Shown one piece after another: positions 1-8,996 of a stretch of DNA of 64,000 bases (its first letter is position 1; each line of letters begins with the position of its first letter). Source of the stretch: Streptomyces sp. NBC_01571. Lineage in GTDB: Bacteria > Actinomycetota > Actinomycetes > Streptomycetales > Streptomycetaceae. The position numbers and the translations under genes are program-made. The stretch is taken from assembly GCF_026339875.1 (NCBI RefSeq), contig NZ_JAPEPZ010000001.1, positions 744,001-808,000 of the forward strand, in the 5' to 3' direction. Under the pieces are notes generated by a model. The model did no database searches. It saw only the letters and a list, made by a program, of their open reading frames with translations, and was not told the DNA's origin.

Positions 1-1
1 C

Positions 2-508
2 AACGGTGAGCCACTCACCGCCGAGCACGGCTTCCCGCTGCGCCTGGTCGTGCCGCACCTCTACGGCTACAGGAGCGCCAAGTGGCTGCGCGGCATCGAG
101 TACATGACCGAGGACCGGCGCGGTTTCTGGGAGCGCGGTTACCACAACCTCGCGGACCCCTGGAAGGAGCAGCGCTACTCCCACCAGGAGCAGGAGGGCG
201 ACGGACCGGCCGGGCGGCGCCCGCGACGCACGGCCGGCGGAACGCCGCCGCACCCCGCCGACAAGGCTCACGGTGGGGGCGCCATCGGCGGGAGGACATC
301 ATCATGGGGAGATGATCCGCGGCGTCGGGAGAGCACATGGATCTGCGGCAGATGGAGGTCGTGGTCGCGGTGGCGGAAGAGGGCGGCTTCACCGCGGCGG
401 CGCAGCGGCTGCACGTCGTGCAGTCCGCCGTGTCGAGCACGGTGCGCGCGCTGGAGCGTGAGCTGGGGACGGCGCTGTTCGACCGCACCACGCACCGGGT
501 GTCGCTGA
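2..508 (+). CDS. Molybdopterin-dependent (sulfite-oxidase-like) oxidoreductase, C-terminal part, 5' end outside window
   Basis: The first ~64 codons read like the C-terminal end of the sulfite-oxidase/YedY-type Oxidored_molyb family: [19 protein letters not shown], then [18 protein letters not shown] and DPWKEQRYS. Such proteins bind molybdopterin and reduce or oxidise small substrates; the substrate here is unknown. From memory, relatives end a few residues after the DPW..QRYS segment. Here the frame stays open with arginine/proline-rich, shadow-like sequence to a TGA at 506-508, overlapping the LysR gene by about 170 bp. I infer that the original stop was lost by mutation or a small indel near nucleotide 195-215. 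Only the part before about 200 looks conserved. The start lies upstream of the window. Confidence 0.75.
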   Translation, partial: NGEPLTAEHGFPLRLVVPHLYGYRSAKWLRGIEYMTEDRRGFWERGYHNLADPWKEQRYSHQEQEGDGPAGRRPRRTAGGTPPHPADKAHGGGAIGGRTSSWGDDPRRRESTWICGRWRSWSRWRKRAASPRRRSGCTSCSPPCRARCARWSVSWGRRCSTAPRTGCR

Positions 509-1206
509 CCCCGGCCGGCGAGGCCTTCGTACCGGCGGCGCGGGCGACCCTGCGGGCCGCCGAACAGGCCCGGTCGGCGGTCGACGTGGTCCAGGGACGG
601 CTACGGGGACGGGTGACGGTCGGCACGATGCAGGGCGTGTGGGCCGATCTTCACCTCCCGCTGGCCGCGCTGCGGGCGGAGCATCCGGAGGTCTCGGTCC
701 GGCTGCGGCAGGCGGCGGTGACCGACATCCGGCAGGCGCTGCGCGAGGGCACGGTGGATCTGGCCGTGGTCGCCCTCGACCGCCAGCAGCAGCGCGGGCT
801 GGTCACCCGGTTGCTGTCCCGCGAGGAGATGGTCCTGGTGTCCGCGCCGGAGCGGGCACTCGCCGGGTCCGGCGCGGAGGGGACGGTCACGCTCGCCGAG
901 GCCGCCCGGCTGCCGCTGGTGGACTTCACGCCCGGCTGGGCGATCCGGCTCTCCGTGGACCGGGCGTTCCGTGCGGCCTCCGTCGAGCGCGAGCCGACCT
1001 TCGAGGTCAACGACATCGTGGCGGCGTCCGAGCTGGTCCGCAACGACCTGGGCGTCTGTGTCATGCCCGGCTCGATCGCCGCCCGGTTCCCCGACCTGCG
1101 GACGCACCGGTTCGACCGGCACGCGCCGAGCTGGAAGGTGATGGTGGTCCGGCCGCGGGGCGAGGCGCCGCCGGCCGTCGCCGCACTGCTGCGGCACATG
1201 ACCTGA
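337..1206 (+). CDS. LysR-family transcriptional regulator
   Basis: A 289-residue protein of normal LysR length. The N-terminal winged helix-turn-helix is clear (residues 1-60: [20 protein letters not shown], then [21 protein letters not shown]). It is followed by a linker helix and a two-lobed periplasmic-binding-like effector domain (about 90-285). It should bind DNA as a tetramer and respond to a small effector. It lies upstream of and in the same direction as an MFS exporter, with a dyad of LysR type between them, so control of that exporter is the natural inference. The ATG at 337 is chosen because the family alignment begins at [14 protein letters not shown]. The upstream oxidoreductase frame overlaps this start. 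Confidence 0.93.
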   Translation: MDLRQMEVVVAVAEEGGFTAAAQRLHVVQSAVSSTVRALERELGTALFDRTTHRVSLTPAGEAFVPAARATLRAAEQARSAVDVVQGRLRGRVTVGTMQGVWADLHLPLAALRAEHPEVSVRLRQAAVTDIRQALREGTVDLAVVALDRQQQRGLVTRLLSREEMVLVSAPERALAGSGAEGTVTLAEAARLPLVDFTPGWAIRLSVDRAFRAASVEREPTFEVNDIVAASELVRNDLGVCVMPGSIAARFPDLRTHRFDRHAPSWKVMVVRPRGEAPPAVAALLRHMT

Positions 1207-1269
1207 GCGGAGCCGGCGGCGCGCGTCCCGCCGTGCGCGCTCGTCCCTCGCCGCACCCTGGGCACACCC

Positions 1270-1284
1270 ATCTCTCTTCGAGAT
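1270..1284. promoter_or_regulatory. Candidate LysR operator (5-5-5 inverted repeat)
   Basis: ATCTC-TCTTC-GAGAT is a perfect inverted repeat that also fits the T-N11-A pattern typical of LysR regulators. It lies in the gap between the LysR gene and the MFS exporter gene, about 150 bp before the exporter start. Assignment to this LysR protein is inferred from position only. Confidence 0.35.
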
Positions 1285-1434
1285 GACAGACATCTTCGAT
1301 CATCGCCATGACGGGGGAAGCAATGAGGCTGCTGCGGCGCTGAGGCAACCATGCGAACGACATGGAAGCCGTTCCGCCGCCACCCGGTCCGTCCCCGAAC
1401 CGCCCACCCGGTTCCCCTTTCCGAGAAGGTGCCC

Positions 1435-2670
1435 GTGTCCGTATCCCCTGAACTCAAGCGCTCGGACCCGACCGCCACCGGTACGACCGCGCAGGGCGTG
1501 CCGGGATGGCTGGTCGCCCTCTTCGCCGTCGCCTCCGGCATGACGGTGGCCAACCTGTACTACGCCCAGCCCCTGCTGTCCTCACTGCGCGACGTCTTCC
1601 ACGTCGGCACGGCGGCCGCCGGCGGACTCATCACCCTCACCCAGGTCGGTTACGTCCTGGGCATGCTGTTCCTGGTGCCGCTCGGCGACCGGCTGGAGAA
1701 GCGCAAGCTGATCACCGTGCTGCTGACGGTCACCACGCTCGCGCTGGTCGCGGCCGGTCTCGCCACGAACTTCCCGATGCTGCTGATCGCGTCCCTGATC
1801 AGCGGAGGCACCTCGGTCGTCGCCCAGATCCTGATCCCCTTCGCGGCGAGCCTCGCCCCGGATCACGCCCGCGGCCGGATCGTCGGCCGGGTGATGAGCG
1901 GCCTGCTCACCGGCATACTGCTCTCCCGCACCCTGAGCAGTCTGGTCTCCGACGTGGCCGGCTGGCGCGTGGTCTACCTCGGCTCCGCCGTCCTGATGGC
2001 GCTGCTGGCCCTCGCCCTGCGCGCCGCCCTGCCGCGGCACGCGCCGACCACGACCATCCCGTACGCCCATGTCCTGCGCTCGACTCTGCAACTGGTGCGC
2101 ACCCACCCCGTGTTGCTGCGCCGCGGTCTCTACCAGGCGGCGATGTTCGGTGCGTTCAGCGCGTTCTGGACGACCGTGTCCTACGTCCTGACGGGCCCCC
2201 ACTTCCACTACTCCCCCGTCGGGGTCGGCCTGTTCGCCCTGGTGGGTGCCGCCGGTGCGGCCGTCGCCCCGCTCGCCGGGCACTGGGCGGACCGAGGGTA
2301 CGTACGTCCCGTGACCGGCATCGCGTTCGTCGTCGCGGCCCTGGCCTTCGCGGTCGCGGGCTTCGGTCAGGGCTACGTGGCCCTGCTCGCGGTGGCCGCG
2401 GTCCTGATCGACATGGCCGTCCAGACCACACTGATCCTCGGCCAGCACACCATCTACCAGCTCGACGCGAACGCCCGTGCCCGGCTCAACAGCGCCTTCA
2501 TCGCCACGTTCTTCGTCGGAGGCGCGCTCGGGTCCCAGTTCGGGTCGATCGCGTACCACGCGGCGGGCTGGACCGCAGTCAGTGTCCTGGGCACCGCACT
2601 GCCCGTCCTGGCCCTCCTCTACTGGACGACGGAGCGCCGTGCCGCCCGCCGTGCCGCCGCCGCGGCCTGA
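1435..2670 (+). CDS. MFS transporter (DHA1-type, probable drug or metabolite exporter)
   Basis: A 411-residue integral membrane protein with about 12 hydrophobic helices. The N-terminal half carries the MFS motif-A region after helix 2 (LGDRLEKRKL), and the first helix holds the ANLYYAQPLL signature seen in MFS exporters of this group. It probably exports a small hydrophobic compound by proton antiport across the cytoplasmic membrane. The GTG at 1435 is preferred because GAGAAGG stands 5 nt upstream; an in-frame ATG at 1351 would add an arginine-rich leader with no ribosome site. It follows the LysR gene in the same direction and is the likely target of that regulator. The substrate cannot be predicted. 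Confidence 0.9.
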   Translation: MSVSPELKRSDPTATGTTAQGVPGWLVALFAVASGMTVANLYYAQPLLSSLRDVFHVGTAAAGGLITLTQVGYVLGMLFLVPLGDRLEKRKLITVLLTVTTLALVAAGLATNFPMLLIASLISGGTSVVAQILIPFAASLAPDHARGRIVGRVMSGLLTGILLSRTLSSLVSDVAGWRVVYLGSAVLMALLALALRAALPRHAPTTTIPYAHVLRSTLQLVRTHPVLLRRGLYQAAMFGAFSAFWTTVSYVLTGPHFHYSPVGVGLFALVGAAGAAVAPLAGHWADRGYVRPVTGIAFVVAALAFAVAGFGQGYVALLAVAAVLIDMAVQTTLILGQHTIYQLDANARARLNSAFIATFFVGGALGSQFGSIAYHAAGWTAVSVLGTALPVLALLYWTTERRAARRAAAAA

Positions 2671-2738
2671 CCGGCAGGCTCAGGACGACCCGACGGACCG
2701 GGCCGACCGGACGAGCCCCGCGACGCTCGCACCGCCTG

Positions 2739-3257
2739 TCAGGATCCGGCTTCCTTCCTGAGGAAGTTGCTCACCTGGCAGGCGAGGCTGTCCCCGCCGA
2801 GGTCGGCGCGGGTGTCGGCGTCGGCGGAGCCGTCGGACAGATCGATACCGCCCGCCCAGAGGTACCGGTCGGTCCACTCGTCGTCGACCTTCAGCTGGAT
2901 CTGGATGTCCACGCGGGGCAGTGAGGCGTCCGGGCCCGCGGCGTAGAGGACCGCGGTGGCCCGGCGCAGCGGGTAGACGTCATAGCCCTCGATGAACTGG
3001 GAGTTGCGCCAGTCCAGGAGGGCACTCTCGCCGTCGGGGCCGATACGGATGTCGATCTGGCCGTCTTCGAGGTGGATGCCGAAGTGTTCGCCGGCGCGGT
3101 TCTCGACGGTCACACGGCAGCGGAAGTAGGTCAGTCCTTCGGCGGCGTCGTCGCGTCCCCGCGGCGGTTCCGCCGTCTCCACGCCGTGGACGCGGACACG
3201 CAGGCCGGCATGCTCGTCGTACTCCTGCCAGTCCCCGACCACGTTCGGCTCGTGCAC
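2739..3257 (-). CDS. Conserved hypothetical protein, soluble, acidic
   Basis: About 172 residues, acidic, with no signal peptide or membrane segment. I do not recognise the family. The sequence alternates short beta-like segments (LTYFRCRVTVENRAG, VDIQIQLKVDD) and contains several Trp-Asp pairs, which would suit a beta-sandwich, but no catalytic motif is visible. The GTG at 3257 has GGAGAGG 6 nt upstream. A further in-frame GTG at 3272 would place that ribosome site inside the gene, so the shorter form is preferred. It converges with the MFS gene and is separated from mmsA by about 290 bp, so it is probably monocistronic. The function is unknown. Confidence 0.6.
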   Translation of the reverse strand: MHEPNVVGDWQEYDEHAGLRVRVHGVETAEPPRGRDDAAEGLTYFRCRVTVENRAGEHFGIHLEDGQIDIRIGPDGESALLDWRNSQFIEGYDVYPLRRATAVLYAAGPDASLPRVDIQIQLKVDDEWTDRYLWAGGIDLSDGSADADTRADLGGDSLACQVSNFLRKEAGS

Positions 3258-3548
3258 AGTCCACCTCTCCACCTCAGAGAGCTGTTTCCTATCTGTGCCC
3301 TCAACTGGGTGTCAAATGAGCGGAACATGCCGTGGCCAGCGTTTTTGCCCTCGTTGATCGGCGATCAAGCCGTGCCCAGCCAGAACCCGGGCCCGTGCCG
3401 TCGAGGGACATTTCCGCGCGTGCTGCACATCACGTTTCTCAGGCGTCGCGCGGCGCCGTCCGCATCCGCTCGTCGAGCGGAACCGGACCGACGTCGCGAC
3501 GCCGCTCGTCCGCGCTCTTCCATGATCGAAGATCGTCACCCGCGACGG

Positions 3549-5057
3549 TCAGCGGGACGCGGGGAAGCCCAGGTCCGGACCGGCCGCGGTCTCGGCGGGG
3601 TCCGGCCAGTGGCTCGTGATGACCTTGCCTCGCGTGTAGAAGTGCACGGCTTCGCCGCCGTACATGCGGTGGTCGCCGAAGGCCGAGTCCTTCCAGCCAC
3701 CGAAGGAGTGGTAGCCCACCGGCACGGGCATCGGCACGTTCACCCCGACCATGCCGGTCTCGACCTCCAGCTGGAAGCGGCGGGCCGCGCCGCCGTCGCG
3801 GGTGAAGACGGAGCCGGCGTTGCCGAACGGGGAGCCGTTGATGATGTCCATGGCCTCCTCGTAGGTCTCCGCGCGGACCACGCACAGGACGGGACCGAAG
3901 ATCTCGTTCCGGTAGGCGTCCGAGTCGGTGTTCACCTTGTCGAGGAGCGAGATGCCCATCCAGTGTCCGTTCTCGAGGCCCGGGACCGTGAAGTCCCTGC
4001 CGTCGAGCACCACGTCGGCTCCCTGGGCGGCCGCGCCCGCGACGTAGGCGGCGACCTCGTCGCGGTGTGCCCTGGTGACGAGCGGGCCCATCTCGGACGT
4101 CGGGTCGTTGCCCGGGCCGATCTTGACCTTCGTGGCCCGCTCGGCGATCCGGGGCACCAGCGCGTCGCCCGCCGAGCCGACCGCGACCACCACGGAGACC
4201 GCCATGCAGCGCTGGCCCGCGGAACCGAAGGCGGCGGTCGCGGCGGCGTCGGCGGCCGCGTCGAGGTCGGCGTCGGGCAGGACCAGCATGTGGTTCTTCG
4301 CGCCGCCGAGGGCCTGGACCCGCTTGCCGGCGGCGGACGCCCTGCCGTAGACGTGGCGGGCGACCGGCGTGGAGCCCACGAACGACACGGCCGCCACGTC
4401 CGGGTGGTCGAGCAGCGCGTTCACCGCGATCTCGTCGCCGTGCACGATGTTGAGCACACCGTCGGGCACCCCGGCCTCGGCCGCGAGTTCCGCGAGGAGC
4501 ATGGACGCGGACGGGGCTTTGCTGCTCGGCTTGTGGACGAAGGTGTTCCCGCAGGCGATCGCCATGGGGAACATCCACATGCTGATCATCGCCGGGAAGT
4601 TGAACGGTGAGATGCCGACGATCACGCCGAGCGGCTGACGGACGGACGCCACGTCGATGCGGCCGGACACCTCCGTGGACGTGTCGCCCTTGAGCGCCGT
4701 GCCGAGCCCGCAGGCCAGTTCGACGATCTCCAGGCCCCGGGCCACCTCGCCCAGCGCGTCCGCGTGGACCTTGCCCTGCTCGGCGGTGATCAGCGCGGCG
4801 AGGTCGCCGCGGCGCGCGTTCAGCAGCTCCCGGTAGCGGAAGAGGATCGCGGTCCGCTGCGCGAGCGAGGACGTGCGCCAGGTGGCGTACGCGTCCTTCG
4901 CCGCGGCCACCGCCGCGTCGACCTCGTCGGCACCCGCCATCGCGACCAGCGTGGTGACCTCACCGCTCGCCGGATCGGTCACCGGGCCCCAGGTGCCGGC
5001 GGCCGTCGATCCATCCCCGTAGGGCTTGCCACCGATCCAGTGGGTGACGGTCTTCAT
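3549..5057 (-). CDS. mmsA: CoA-acylating methylmalonate-semialdehyde dehydrogenase
   Basis: A 502-residue aldehyde dehydrogenase that converts methylmalonate semialdehyde (or malonate semialdehyde) plus CoA and NAD+ to propionyl-CoA (or acetyl-CoA) with loss of CO2. It acts in valine, inositol and beta-alanine breakdown. Visible features are the NAD-binding stretch GISPFNFPAMISMW, the FVGSTPVARHVY segment, LGGAKNH where hydrolytic aldehyde dehydrogenases have the general-base Glu (its absence is characteristic of the CoA-dependent subfamily), the catalytic Cys284 in GSAGQRCMAVS, and NEIFGPVLCV. AAGGAG lies 9 nt before the ATG. No other pathway gene adjoins it, so it appears to be transcribed alone. 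Confidence 0.92.
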   Translation of the reverse strand: MKTVTHWIGGKPYGDGSTAAGTWGPVTDPASGEVTTLVAMAGADEVDAAVAAAKDAYATWRTSSLAQRTAILFRYRELLNARRGDLAALITAEQGKVHADALGEVARGLEIVELACGLGTALKGDTSTEVSGRIDVASVRQPLGVIVGISPFNFPAMISMWMFPMAIACGNTFVHKPSSKAPSASMLLAELAAEAGVPDGVLNIVHGDEIAVNALLDHPDVAAVSFVGSTPVARHVYGRASAAGKRVQALGGAKNHMLVLPDADLDAAADAAATAAFGSAGQRCMAVSVVVAVGSAGDALVPRIAERATKVKIGPGNDPTSEMGPLVTRAHRDEVAAYVAGAAAQGADVVLDGRDFTVPGLENGHWMGISLLDKVNTDSDAYRNEIFGPVLCVVRAETYEEAMDIINGSPFGNAGSVFTRDGGAARRFQLEVETGMVGVNVPMPVPVGYHSFGGWKDSAFGDHRMYGGEAVHFYTRGKVITSHWPDPAETAAGPDLGFPASR

Positions 5058-5666
5058 CGGCGGAACTCCTTCGCTGAGGGTGGGGGGCTGCGAGGTCGTC
5101 GGTGGACCTCGCGGGCCTCGACCGCGGCCGGACGGTCTCGGCCACGGGCACGTCCCACCAGGTCTGCGGGCGGGACTGCTGGTTCAGCATCCCTCCGCGC
5201 AGAGGCCGAAAGCGGCTCCGGAGCCCCTCGCAGCCCGAAGTGCCTCACCCAGGTCCCGTTCCGTCGTGGTGCGGATCACGCGTGCGCCGGGGGGTGCCGT
5301 GTGGCCTGATGACAACGGACAAAGGCCCACTTTCTTGCGCAAGTCTTCCCTCGGTCCTACCCTTGGCCGGAATGAGGCTCCGCTCACCAGGGCATACCGA
5401 GTCGCCGGCATCCCGGCGCCCCGGACAGCGCAGGCTCACCCTGCGGCCCCTGATGCTCGGGTGCCTCGTTACGGGCGCTCGCCCCCACACCGGAGTCCCG
5501 ACGACTGTTTCGTGGGTCATCGACCGTGCGGGCCGAACGCAGCGGCCGCGGTCGAGCAGCGCGCAGGAAACGCTGCCGCTCCTCCGGTCGCCCAGACGTA
5601 CGGCCATGCGTACGCGATTGTCCGCGCAGGCCAGTCGTCCCATTGATCGCCGTAGCGGAGATACAG
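5058..5666. other. 609-bp intergenic region between divergent mmsA and SpoIIE-phosphatase genes
   Basis: No convincing gene is seen: the small frames here lack ribosome sites and coding character. It must hold the mmsA promoter on the minus strand and probably that of the phosphatase gene. One plus-strand promoter candidate is listed separately. Confidence 0.5.
5335..5363 (+). promoter_or_regulatory. Candidate sigma-70-type promoter
   Basis: TTGCGC (5335-5340), a 17-nt spacer, then TACCCT (5358-5363), which matches TAnnnT. The -35 box is part of the 10-bp palindrome CTTGCGCAAG. It would leave a leader of about 300 nt before the phosphatase gene at 5667. Weak evidence. Confidence 0.25.
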
Positions 5667-7031
5667 ATGGTGGACCATGCCGGGCCTCGTCGCACCAGAG
5701 CCCACAAGAGCCGCTCTGAGTACCGCCAGAGCCGCGCCGGGACTGCTCGCTTCGACGAGACCCCACGGTTTCCGACACGTACCGCCCGACTCCTGCGCCT
5801 CGCGTACACGGAGCGCCGCACGGCCCCGCCCCGCACGGCGCGATCGGCTCGCATCAGGGCCGCCGGGCACACCGTGACCGCCAGCCGCTACGGGCCGTTC
5901 CTTTTCGCGATCGCCATGATCGCCGCGATTCTGGGCTTCGGCTTCATGCTGCCCACGTCCGAACACCTCGGCTCACTCATGGCCACGGTTCCCGCGGCAA
6001 CGGCCGCGCTCGCCGGAGCGCGAGTCACCGCCACCGTCGCCGGCCTCTCCTGTGCGGCGTGCGTCGTGCTCGACGCGCACGACGGGCTCTTCGGCACCTC
6101 CACGTTCGTCGTGCACCTCGTGTCGATCGCTCTCGTCTCGCTGTGCGTCATCACCTTTCGCGCCCTGCGGGAACGGTCCACCCGTGAACTGCTCGGAGTA
6201 CGGGCCGTCGCCGAGGCGGTTCAGCGAGTCCTGATACGTCCGATGCCACCCTCCATCGGTTCGCTGCGCATTCGGGCGGAGTACCAGGCCTCCCACCCCC
6301 AGGCGCGCGTGGGGGGCGACCTGTACGCCGTCGCTTCCGCCGACGGCGCGGTCCGCTTCCTCATCGGAGACGTCAAGGGAAAGGGCCTGGCGGCTGTCGA
6401 CGACGCGGCCGCGCTTCTGGGGGCATTCCGCAGTTCATCGCGCCGGACACCGTCTCTGGCCGAGCTCATGGCCCTCCTCGATGAAGCCGTGCAGGCTCAC
6501 TTCGAAGAAGTGGCCGCCACCGACCCCGACGTCGCGGAGCGCTTCATCACCGCGCTCCTGCTGGAGATACCCGCGGACGGTTCGTGCGTGAGGATGATCA
6601 ACTGCGGCCACCCTCCGCCCCTCCTCGTCGAGGGAGGCACCGTCCGGTCCGTTCCGGCGCAGCGGCCCGCGCCGCCCCTCGGTCTGAACAGCAGCGGCAC
6701 ACAGGACTACGCCACGACCGTGCAGCCACTGGCGGAGGAGGCGCTGTTGCTCCTCTACACCGACGGCGTCATCGAAGCCCGTGACCCGAAAGGCAACTTC
6801 TTCGACCTCGAGGGCCGGATCGCCGCCTGGCCGGGCAGCGACCCGGATGCGCTGCTCCCGTACATTCTCGACGGTCTGACCGCCCACGTGGGCGGGAACA
6901 TGCGCCTGAACGACGACGCCGCCATGGTCACGGTCCGGCGTCTGGGCAACAGCATCGTTCGGCGGCAGCACGACGGCGGGAACGTCGACCTGGCCACCCT
7001 GGTGAACCCGGCCCGGGTGGGATGCCGCTGA
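5667..7031 (+). CDS. Membrane-anchored PP2C-type (SpoIIE/RsbU) serine phosphatase
   Basis: About 454 residues. A basic N-terminus is followed by three or so hydrophobic helices (FLFAIAMIAAILGFGFML; a second helix in ATVAGLSCAACVVL; a third in VHLVSIALVSLCVITF) and then a SpoIIE phosphatase domain. Phosphatase motifs are RVGGDLYAV, LIGDVKGKGLAA, INCGHPPPLLV, LLLLYTDGVIEARD and NDDAAMV, with metal-binding aspartates intact. Proteins of this family dephosphorylate anti-anti-sigma factors in partner-switching cascades. No sensor domain other than the membrane part is visible, and no anti-sigma or antagonist gene adjoins it. The ATG at 5667 has CGGAGA upstream; a GTG at 5874 just before the first helix is an alternative start. 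Confidence 0.85.
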   Translation: MVDHAGPRRTRAHKSRSEYRQSRAGTARFDETPRFPTRTARLLRLAYTERRTAPPRTARSARIRAAGHTVTASRYGPFLFAIAMIAAILGFGFMLPTSEHLGSLMATVPAATAALAGARVTATVAGLSCAACVVLDAHDGLFGTSTFVVHLVSIALVSLCVITFRALRERSTRELLGVRAVAEAVQRVLIRPMPPSIGSLRIRAEYQASHPQARVGGDLYAVASADGAVRFLIGDVKGKGLAAVDDAAALLGAFRSSSRRTPSLAELMALLDEAVQAHFEEVAATDPDVAERFITALLLEIPADGSCVRMINCGHPPPLLVEGGTVRSVPAQRPAPPLGLNSSGTQDYATTVQPLAEEALLLLYTDGVIEARDPKGNFFDLEGRIAAWPGSDPDALLPYILDGLTAHVGGNMRLNDDAAMVTVRRLGNSIVRRQHDGGNVDLATLVNPARVGCR

Positions 7032-7160
7032 CCGACCACAGCAGGCGGTCCCACCGCTGACGCGTCGGGCCGCGTGCCCGCGTGCACGGCCCCGGCCGGG
7101 GCGGTGTCGGCGGTGCGTGCGACGGTGATCGACGCGGCGTGGGCCTGCGATGCTGAGATC

Positions 7161-7676
7161 ATGCTGAGAGTCCAACTGCAGCCCTTGAGCACCGTGGTGG
7201 GGCAGGTCGTCGTGTGCGAGGTCGACGGACCGGGCAGTGCCCCGCACACCCATGTCTACGTGGCCGTGGTCACCAAGCCCGAGCTTCACTACCGGGGCGG
7301 GCGGCTGGCGATGATCCTCACGATCCATCATCCGAACGAGGCCCCGCGGTGGTTTCGTGAGGACCCTCCGCCGGGTGTGACCTGGCTGCGTGATCCACCG
7401 GACCCCACCGTCGCGAACGTTTATGCCCGCCCCCCCTTCCGGGTGCCAGGAGTCCCACAGGACCGGCCCGCCGTGCGGGTCGGGTGCCAACTCGTCGGAG
7501 AGGGACTGCTCGGACGGCATTCGACGTCCCGGTCGGTCCGGGGAAGTCAGTGGGCCGAGGCGGTCGGCGGGAAGATCCCGCCTGTCGAGGACGACGCCGT
7601 CGCCCCGGGGTTCGACTCCTGGGCGGAACGCGAACTGGACAGGCTGGAACGGCAGTCGTGGTGGCATGACCTGTAG
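7161..7676 (+). CDS. Hypothetical protein
   Basis: A 171-residue soluble protein of unknown family. It opens with MLRVQLQPLSTVVGQVVVCEVDGPG, then GRLAMILTIHHPNEAPRWF, and ends in a tryptophan-rich segment (FDSWAERELDRLERQSWWHDL). Codon use is typical of the genome, with strong G/C in third positions, which supports its being coding. The ATG at 7161 is the first start that avoids an arginine/alanine-rich extension; the ribosome site is weak. It follows the SpoIIE phosphatase by about 130 bp. No function can be inferred. Confidence 0.55.
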   Translation: MLRVQLQPLSTVVGQVVVCEVDGPGSAPHTHVYVAVVTKPELHYRGGRLAMILTIHHPNEAPRWFREDPPPGVTWLRDPPDPTVANVYARPPFRVPGVPQDRPAVRVGCQLVGEGLLGRHSTSRSVRGSQWAEAVGGKIPPVEDDAVAPGFDSWAERELDRLERQSWWHDL

Positions 7677-7903
7677 GACGGAGACGGAGGGGTCGCCCCG
7701 TCTCTTCCCGGGAGAGGCCGGCTCGCTTTTCCGGAGAGGTCGGCGCCGCGCCGATCGCGGGCACCCACGGCGACTTGGGGGGCAGGGCAACCGTGGTTCT
7801 CGTCCCGGCACGAGCACAATGAAGACGCCGTCGAAGGACGCCCGACTACCGCTGTGCGGCCCCGGATCCCCGTCGACGCCTACATGGCAAGAATGGAGAA
7901 GGA

Positions 7904-8305
7904 ATGACCAGCGACAAACGTGACTGGCTGTTCTTCACCGCCTGGCTCCTGACCGGGTCCGGCTACTTGCTCGCCCTGCTGACCGTGCTGTCGATCGGGG
8001 TGTTCATCCTGCCGATCCCTCTGATCGCCACCGTAGTGCTGGCGACGCGACGCGGTGCCCTTCGATGCCTGCCCGGCCTGGTATCGAGTGCGAGCCTGCC
8101 GCTGTTCCTTCTCACCTACCTCAATCGGCACGGTCCCGGTACCTACTGCACCGCCTCTGCCGGCGGCGGGAGCTGCACGGAGGATCTCCTCAGCCCGTGG
8201 ATCCTCCTCGCCGCCGGCCTACTCGTCCTCGCCGCTGGAATCGCACTGTTCCTCAGGATTCGGCGCCGGCCGGTCACCACCCACGTGCCGGGCACCTCTG
8301 CGTGA
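7904..8305 (+). CDS. Small integral membrane protein, unknown
   Basis: A 133-residue protein with about four hydrophobic segments (WLFFTAWLLTGSGYLLALL, LSIGVFILPIPLIATVVLA, LPGLVSSASLPLFLLTYL, LLAAGLLVLAAGIALFL) and an exposed loop containing two cysteines (TYCTASAGGGSCTEDL) that could form a disulfide on the outer face. GAGAAGGA directly before the ATG decides the start. The C-terminal tail is basic and presumably cytoplasmic. I do not recognise a family. The neighbours on either side appear unrelated. Confidence 0.7.
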   Translation: MTSDKRDWLFFTAWLLTGSGYLLALLTVLSIGVFILPIPLIATVVLATRRGALRCLPGLVSSASLPLFLLTYLNRHGPGTYCTASAGGGSCTEDLLSPWILLAAGLLVLAAGIALFLRIRRRPVTTHVPGTSA

Positions 8306-8458
8306 CGTGGCGAGCAGGTCGGTCGAGGGTGTGCTGTTCCCCCGTGTCCGCGTGCGAGTCGGGCGCGTCAGCGACTCCGTCGGCGCCCTGGTGGTGCAGG
8401 CTGCCGTGTCGCCGAGGGGAACCCGCCCGAAGACGATGGGGTTCTACAATCGCGGTTC

Positions 8459-8926
8459 ATGGCGACTCCCGACTGCTACCCATGCAGCATGGAAGCGGGG
8501 TTCGACGGCCTCCCCCCACGCGAGTGCGTGGCACACGACCAACTCTGGCGGGTGGCCCACGTCTTCGACACCACGGTGCGCGGCTGGCTGGTACTGCTGC
8601 CTCGACGCCACGTCACCGCGGTTCATGACCTCACCGACGCGGAGGCATCCGCCCTGGGGGTGTGGCAGGTCAGGCTCTCCCGGGCTCTGCGAAGCGTGAC
8701 TGGTTGCGCCAAGACGTACGTGGTCCAGTTCGCCGAAGCGGAGGGCTTCGCGCACGTGCACTTCCACATCGTGCCGCGCATGGCAGATCTGCGGCCAGAG
8801 CATCGCGGGCCGGGTATTTTCGAGCTGCTCCGAGGACCGGAGCAGGAGCGGGTGACGGCTGAGCAAGCAGACCAGATGGCCCGCTCACTGCGAGCTCACC
8901 TTCACGAGCACCCGAACGCTCGGTAG
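8459..8926 (+). CDS. HIT-family (histidine triad) hydrolase
   Basis: 155 residues. The histidine triad is HVHFHIVPR, with His99, His101 and His103, the nucleotide-binding and catalytic strand of the HIT superfamily. An N-terminal CYPC pair (Cys6, Cys9) matches the zinc-site position seen in many HIT proteins. Such enzymes hydrolyse nucleotidyl phosphoramidates or dinucleoside polyphosphates; the exact substrate is unknown. GWLVLLPRRHV is the usual second strand. No operon partner is evident. The ATG at 8459 is supported by homology to the family start (MATPDCYPC). Confidence 0.88.
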   Translation: MATPDCYPCSMEAGFDGLPPRECVAHDQLWRVAHVFDTTVRGWLVLLPRRHVTAVHDLTDAEASALGVWQVRLSRALRSVTGCAKTYVVQFAEAEGFAHVHFHIVPRMADLRPEHRGPGIFELLRGPEQERVTAEQADQMARSLRAHLHEHPNAR

Positions 8927-8996
8927 ACCGGTCACATGTCGAACCGGGGCCCGAGAGCGGAGATCAATCGCAGGTCGGCTCGTTAGGGTCGGAGGC

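Noticed and set aside
3072..4610. Plus-strand 512-codon frame opposite mmsA
   Set aside because: Antisense shadow of a canonical aldehyde dehydrogenase; low-complexity Gly/Arg/His/Val content.
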